From Siderastrea siderea (taxonomy: Eukaryota; Cnidaria; Anthozoa; Scleractinia; Rhizangiidae): DNA of 64,000 nt. Of this stretch, positions 58,906-64,000 are shown piece by piece. Location of the stretch: positions 73,888,427 to 73,952,426 of the forward strand of contig OZ034968.1 of the NCBI GenBank assembly GCA_964030785.1, read 5' to 3'. The number at the start of each line of letters is the position of its first letter. Position 1 is the first letter of the stretch. The translations under genes were made by a program, and so were the position numbers. Under the pieces are notes generated by a model. It saw nothing but the letters and a program-made list of their open reading frames with translations, was not told the origin of the DNA and did not search any database.

Positions 58906-61450
58906 ATCGTTCTCTTCTGGTGGATAAAATTGAATCTTTACCTTTTTTGTAGTCTGGTTTTGATTTTTTTATACCTACGTTTTGCTCTTTTGATCTTCCT
59001 TTGTCAAGGGGCTTTTCAAGCACTTTATTTTGTTTATACAAACGCTTGAGCAAACTTACCGCGAATTACATAAAATGCCAATGTTTGAATGCTTTGGGGT
59101 AAAATGTGACGAAAAGTATGCAAATTGCATTTTTTGTCAAACGTTGAACGAGATTATTGTTATATGAGAGAACTGTAACTTTTTGGATCTCTCTTTCGTC
59201 GATGTATGATTCGAAACGGCTAAAGCCGCGTCTTGATCGGTTCCTTTTTCATTGATAGTTAGATGGCCTTTCTTTATAAAAACAACGTTCTGGTTCCTTT
59301 TTTTCTTTTAATCAAAAGAATTCAATATCATTTTATATTTTGATATAAACAAGCTTCAACAACGAAAACAAAAAAGCCTAATTTAACATCATTCTGCATC
59401 ACGCGTTTTGATTTCTTGACCAAATTTAAATAAGATCACTACTTTTCTCATTAACGACCTAGCTCTTAATGAACTGGAGGCTTCTTAGAACCGTGCTAAC
59501 TTCGGGTGGAGGCACATCCCAGACGACGGTGCAATCGCTCAACTTTTCGAGCTACTTAATCGCACTCGGGTGAAGGTGTTTATTAAATTCTCGACTTTAA
59601 CAAAGAACTACTTTCCTTTGAACAACTTACTTGAACCATGCTCATTTCTTTTGAATTCTTTGGATTATAAGGCATCATCGCTTAATTAAGCGATCATGTT
59701 CTGGGTGCGGGAAAAGCCTAGATGTGACCTTTGTACTCCCAGGGCTTTTCCCGCCCTTAGGACATCACCGAGCGAAGAATGGTACTAGCTTATGTACAAA
59801 CCCTTTTTCTTGTGTTGAGTACTGTTGACGTACCCAGATGAAAAATTGTCTGACAAGCATTTATTAATAATGTTGGAGGTTACTATTTAACTGGAAAACC
59901 ATAATTTCTAGTAATTTTTGGCCACTTCAGGCCTGAGCCTGAAAATACCATAAAAGCTAAGGCTTCGTGGTTGTTCCTGCGATTCTGATATTGTATTTAT
60001 TCTCTTATTATTCGCATTGTACAATAAATGCAATAAAACAGATTGAAAGAACAAAACGAATCAGAGCACTGTTTTTATATTTAAAAAAGGCTATCTGACT
60101 ATCCCTGAAAGAGGAGCCCACCAAGACGTAGCTTCAGCCGTTTCAAATCAAACAAGAAGTTACAAGTTTCTTTACATAATCTGATTTTACATTTGGCAGA
60201 AAATATAGTTTGCATAATTTTCGTCACATTTTGCCCCAAAGCATCCAAATATTGGCACTGTATTTTTACTTCGTTTGCTCAACGCAAACAACCTAGTTTG
60301 TCTCAAGCGTTTGTATAAACAAAGCAAAGCGCTTGACAAAATCCCCGGGACAAAAGCACCAAAAGTTCGTAGGCGCTGTGGAAAAGGAAGATCAAAAGAG
60401 CAAAATGTAGGCATAAAAAATCAATACCAGACAACGAAAAAGCAGAGATTCATTTTTACCCACCAGAACAGAATAATTGTTACAAGTTGTCCATTTCAAA
60501 CAGAGTTATACAAGTCAGTACTGTAACTAGCTGAATTCATCATCAAGGGTTTCTACCTAAATTGCATGAAGTCTTAACATTTCTTTACTGTTCAATTAAA
60601 AAAACAGAGGGATCCAAAAAATTAGAAAGGTTTCTTTGCGACGGTTACAAGAACGGACCAAGTTAAGCAGACAGCCTAATTTGCATAATGCAAGTCACGC
60701 ACTTCTTCGGAAGCATCCAAAGATCAGGACTCGGTAATTGGCTAATTTTATCAATTTGAACAGTTCGAAACTTGTATTTGTGTATGCTTTCCTGTATTTA
60801 TGACATGAAATGGAGAAATCTTAAAATCTAGAACCTATTTATTTTAACACAATCTGAATTTGCTCAACAACCTAATTTGCATAATGCATCATATTCGACA
60901 AAAATCACCAGAAGTTCGAAGTCACTGTGGTGAAGGAAGATAAAAAGCGCAAGGTATTTTTATATTTCTGTGCTCTCTGACATCTCATTAACAGGATTCA
61001 ATAGGAATTTAGAGCGACTCGGTCTGGACTTGTGAAATAAATGCCGGAGAAGACAGGGTACTTTTGGGAGTTTTCAGAGAGCGCTCAGACGTGAGTTAAT
61101 ATGTTAATTATCACGAACTTCCAGTTTAAAACAAATGAAATTTAACATGCGCTTTACACCTTTGAAGGACCTCTTAACTTAAAAATAATAACACTTTTTT
61201 CCTGCCTGTTTTGGTTTTTAACTAGTGAGGTCGCCAACTTACGCAATTTGCGTGTCTGGCCTGGCGTTAATTTACGCCTTTTGCCGCTCTCACTGTTGTG
61301 GGCTCTAAAAAAAACGTTTTAACGTATTTCCCAAAACGAAACCCGTTTCAATAACTTGTGACCCAAGATGGTTTACAGGGCAAAGTTTGCGGGAAAACTT
61401 TTTTCTGACCCGAAATGCAGTGGACCGCTCTTACAGACATTGCCACTTAA

Positions 61451-62271
61451 AGGTGCAGAAAAATATACTAAGCACAGCCCCAAGCTGTTGAAGTACGCAA
61501 AACGCTACTAATTGGAGGTGCAAGAAGTTAAGAAAACACCGCCGGGGCGAAAAAGAAAAAACGTTCACTCACAAAACAAAGCCAAAACAACCCTTAATTA
61601 AACGCCGCGAAACTGAACATTGAGGCGAGAAAACATTAAATTAGCATGCAAATGGCAAAAATCACATCTAGAAAACAAAGAAAGAACTTTCCGACAAGTT
61701 CTCTAACGCCTAAAGAAACTCTGTAATTGAAATCCAAAAACAAGAGAGTTAAACTCCTGAAAACACCGCTTGACAAAGCAGAATATAATTCGTTTTAAGA
61801 TTCCTACAACCCGGTCCATCCGAGCTTTGGTTTTACTGCGGTGTCTAAGTGTTAATTTGAGCGGTAATAGAAAAGCGCCATAGTCGAAAATTAGTAACTA
61901 TCACGTATAACCAGATTCTATCGAAAGTAGTGTCACAGCCGCGTCGTAAGTCAAATCACATTAGAATTGTACCGCAGCGACGCTATCGAACAGCGCCGAA
62001 CCGAGCTCAACCCAAAACTAAAGCCCATCTAGTATAAATACAGCAAACTAAGACAGCGATCGCACAAAACAGACATGTTGGCGAGCAACAAATGGCAAGT
62101 GAAATTAAAATTACATGAGGACGCTGTGTAACCCATTAGCAAGCATATAACTCGGCAGTAACAACATTTAGTGGCGGTAAACAATACCGACTAATGCACA
62201 TATCAGACATTTTGAAAGAACCTTGCGAAAAGCTTTACTCACGGACATATCGTGAGAGTTACAAAAACCCT
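61451..62271. other. Part of the DIRS gag intron, no gene seen
   Basis: Between the fold-back element and the minisatellite I see no inverted repeat or reading frame of interest. Confidence 0.4.
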
Positions 62272-62648
62272 TGTGAGGTGGCCGTGCCACTCACGCACAT
62301 ATTCTTCCATTTTGAAAACTCTGGTGCGGTGGCCGTACCACTCACGCACATATTCTTCCATTTTCAAACTCTGGTGCGGTGGCCGTACCACTCACGCACA
62401 TATTCTTCCATTTTCAAACTCTGGTGCGGTGGCCGTACCACTCACGCACATATTCTTCCATTTTCAAACTCTTGTGCGGTGGCCGTACCACTCACGCACA
62501 TATTCTTCCATTTTCAAAACTCTGGTGCGGTGGCCGTACCACTCACGCACATATTCTTCCATTTCCAAAACTCTGGTGCGGTGGCCGAACCACTCACGCA
62601 CTAATTTTAAATTCAAAAGTCCAGTGCGGTGGCCGTACCACTCATGCA
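62272..62648. repeat. 50-51-bp minisatellite, about 7 copies
   Basis: Units read GGTGCGGTGGCCGTACCACT, then CACGCACATATTCTTCCATT, then TTCAAACTCT. Most are 50 bp and later ones 51 bp. The last unit diverges and has lost the ATATTCTTCC part. Because 50 is not a multiple of three, all three forward frames stay open through it, giving misleading repetitive frames. Confidence 0.92.
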
Positions 62649-62756
62649 CGTGTCCGAAAAGCATCAAGCCTACCTGGGCGCACATGAAAACCACGGAATA
62701 CAAAACCAGAACAAATGACTAAACAACAAAACAACAAAACAGGGCAAATTATGTAC

Positions 62757-62960
62757 CTCGAGCGGTGGAGCAACATGTGCAGCGCCAGGATTCTCTACGG
62801 GTGGAGCATTATTAGCGGCTGGGACGTCAGCAGGCGGAGGATTCTCAACTGGAACTACAGCGGGGGCATTTTGCAAAGGCATTTCTCTTCGGACTTCGTT
62901 TAAAGCGTCCTGGGGACGTACATTTAAGGGGCGTTGAGCAGGCGGTTAAGGTTCGGCCAT
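62757..62960 (-). pseudogene. DIRS-like gag, exon 1
   Basis: From an ATG at 62960 the frame reads MAEP, a stop, then PPAQRPLNVRPQDALNEVRR. From an internal Met at 62882 it continues through a Pro/Ala/Asn-rich stretch (VENPPPADVPAANNAPP) to a GTACAT donor after 62757. This joins in phase 0 to exon 2 at 56322. A start at 62882 would avoid the stop. The inferred intron is 6.4 kb, most of it later insertions. Confidence 0.6.
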
Positions 62961-62986
62961 GACGCGTGCACAACAGAGCCAAAAAT

Positions 62987-63122
62987 TCGCTGTCTTCACT
63001 CTGAGATGTTGTTAGACAAATGCACACAATACAAAGAAAGGTGGTAATATATACAACGCTAAGAATTGTGGGATATCTATTGTTATGGAAATATTCCTGT
63101 TTTATTTTCGGTACTGAGAATA
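62987..63122 (-). repeat. 136-bp repeat, terminal copy
   Basis: It forms the right (5', in element sense) terminus of the DIRS-like element and appears identical to the internal copy at 52215-52350. Confidence 0.95.
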
Positions 63123-64000
63123 GTTGTAGTACTAGTGAAGTCCAAAAATTACTCGAAAATTTAGAGGTTAAGAAAGCGACAGGTCTGGATAATTTGCCGC
63201 CCAAGCTGCTTAAATTAGCTGCACGCATTTTAGCACCTTCTCTAACATTTATATTCAACCAGTCGCTTTCATCTGGTACAGTCCCTTTAGAATGGAAGTT
63301 AGCTAGAGTTACGCCAATTTTTAAAAAGGGCAAAAGGCAAGATGTCAATAATTATCGGCCATCTCAATTATTCCTGTTGTCGCTAAGGTTTTCGAAAGAA
63401 TAATTTACAATCAATTCTATAAGTATCTTAATGATAACGATCTATTAGCTAATTGTCAATCCGGCTTCAGATCACTTCACAGCACACTTACTTCCTTGCT
63501 TGAGGCTACTAACCGTTGGCCAACATTGATAACGGTTTTATTAACGGGGTAATATTTATAGATTTGAAAAAAGCTTTCGACACGATTGATCATAGGATCC
63601 TCTTAAGTAAGTTAGCTAGTTATGAAGTTGATCAAAAGGCCTTAAAGTAGTTTGATTCTTATCTCAGTGATCGCCATCAAAAGTGTTTAGTCAATGGTGA
63701 GCTATCTGGTGCGCTTGCTGTTGTTACCTGTCGAGTCCCCCAGGGAAGTCTAATTGGCCCACTTCTTTTCTTGATATACGTTAACGACCTGCCGAACTGC
63801 CTGAGTAAAGCCGTACCACGAATGTACGCTGACGGGACAAACATCAGCATTGCCGCTAGTAGCTCATCGGAGCTTGAATCTGTACTAAATGGCGAACTAA
63901 TTAACCTTTATGAATGGCTAAGGGTAAATAGATTAAGCGTCAACATTGCCAAAACCGAGCTAATGTTAATAGGCTCCCGTCAAAGACTTGCTAACACGTT
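63123..64000 (+). mobile_element. LINE, downstream half (reverse transcriptase), runs off window
   Basis: The RT frame resumes with CSTSEVQKLLENLEVKKATG, then GTVPLEWKLARVTPIFKKG and NNYRP. After a one-base loss near 63360 it goes on with FERIIYNQFYKYL, IFIDLKKAFDTIDH, CRVPQGSLIGPLLFLIYVND and the active site. The site reads MYADG where YADD is expected, so this copy is catalytically dead. There are also at least one more frame shift near 63520 and a stop (KALK then TAG). It is the continuation of the fragment ending at 52069. Confidence 0.9.

Larger units (their letters stand above)
56373..61450. mobile_element. 5-kb TTAA-flanked fold-back element inside the DIRS gag intron
   Basis: TTAA lies at 56373-56376 and 61447-61450. 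The arms begin GTGGCAATGTCTGTAAGAGC and are inverted copies: 56377-57360 pairs with about 60465-61446, and after an interruption 58905-59290 pairs with about 60060-60465. Shared blocks include GGGCTCTAAAAAAAACGTTT (right arm, plus strand) and GGATAGTCAGATAGCC-like sequence near the loop. The loop spans about 59.3-60.06 kb. No transposase is visible. Confidence 0.85.
52070..63122 (-). mobile_element. DIRS-like tyrosine-recombinase retrotransposon, interrupted and partly deleted
   Basis: The termini are inverted: TATTCTCACTACCTACAATA at the left against TATTCTCAGTACCGAAAATA at the right. In minus-strand order it holds a 136-bp terminal repeat, gag exon 1, an intron filled by other elements, gag exon 2 with a zinc knuckle, reverse transcriptase and RNase H, the start of a tyrosine recombinase, a second copy of the 136-bp repeat, and a unique 145-bp end. 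Inverted ends, internal repeats, a recombinase in place of integrase and the absence of a target duplication are features of DIRS and Ngaro elements. The choice between those groups is open. Confidence 0.82.

Noticed and set aside
62272..62648. Array of near-identical units as a CRISPR array
   Set aside because: The units are directly abutting with no unique spacers, the context is a eukaryotic retroelement and there are no cas genes. It is a minisatellite.
62194..62722. Repetitive open frames as a real repeat protein
   Set aside because: All three forward frames are open only because the unit lacks stops and its length is not a multiple of three.

Overview
The window looks like nuclear DNA of an animal, most likely an anthozoan cnidarian such as a coral. 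It is AT-rich and its genes are broken into short exons with GT-AG introns. The three host genes are classic metazoan genes, and the rest is dense with LINE, Penelope, DIRS, Gypsy and TTAA-type DNA transposons. The taxon is an inference from gene content and repeat style; no lineage-specific marker proves it.

Host genes. All three lie on the minus strand, and I rebuilt them exon by exon from splice sites with phase checked at every junction. (1) A whirlin-like scaffold gene (1010-11208) has harmonin-homology domain 1, PDZ1, PDZ2, a long linker and harmonin-homology domain 2; its 3' end (expected PDZ3) runs off the left edge. (2) A complete ornithine aminotransferase gene (20324-31107) has 8 coding exons and encodes 432 residues. 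(3) A complete sideroflexin gene of the SFXN1/3 type (34608-44454) has 11 coding exons and encodes 325 residues. They do not form a functional cluster: a cytoskeletal scaffold, a mitochondrial matrix aminotransferase and a mitochondrial inner-membrane carrier.

Transposons in introns and spacers. Many elements sit precisely between TTAA tetranucleotides and are palindromic or have inverted ends (about 1.5, 2.9, 19.8, 21.0-22.8, 22.8-24.4, 28.0-29.6, 36.6-37.9 and 56.4-61.4 kb). One of them (28021-29577) carries the first exons of two inward-facing genes, one coding for a THAP zinc finger and one resembling the start of P2X7-C-like proteins. Sideroflexin intron 2 holds a tRNA-like sequence, a GATCCT-packed inverted-repeat element and a Penelope-like element that was itself hit by an element with an 11-bp target duplication. 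A short-LTR Gypsy-type retrotransposon without integrase lies upstream of sideroflexin (45462-49076).

Right end (51.2-64.0 kb). This is a stack of insertions. A LINE is split at 52069/63123 by an 11-kb DIRS-like tyrosine-recombinase retrotransposon. The split has no target duplication and leaves the LINE frame continuous across the gap. The DIRS-like element is interrupted in its gag intron by a 5-kb TTAA fold-back element. That element's left arm is interrupted by a 1.5-kb insert, which holds a small TTA-flanked MITE. The DIRS-like element also carries a 50-bp minisatellite and a 136-bp repeat present twice, identical by eye.
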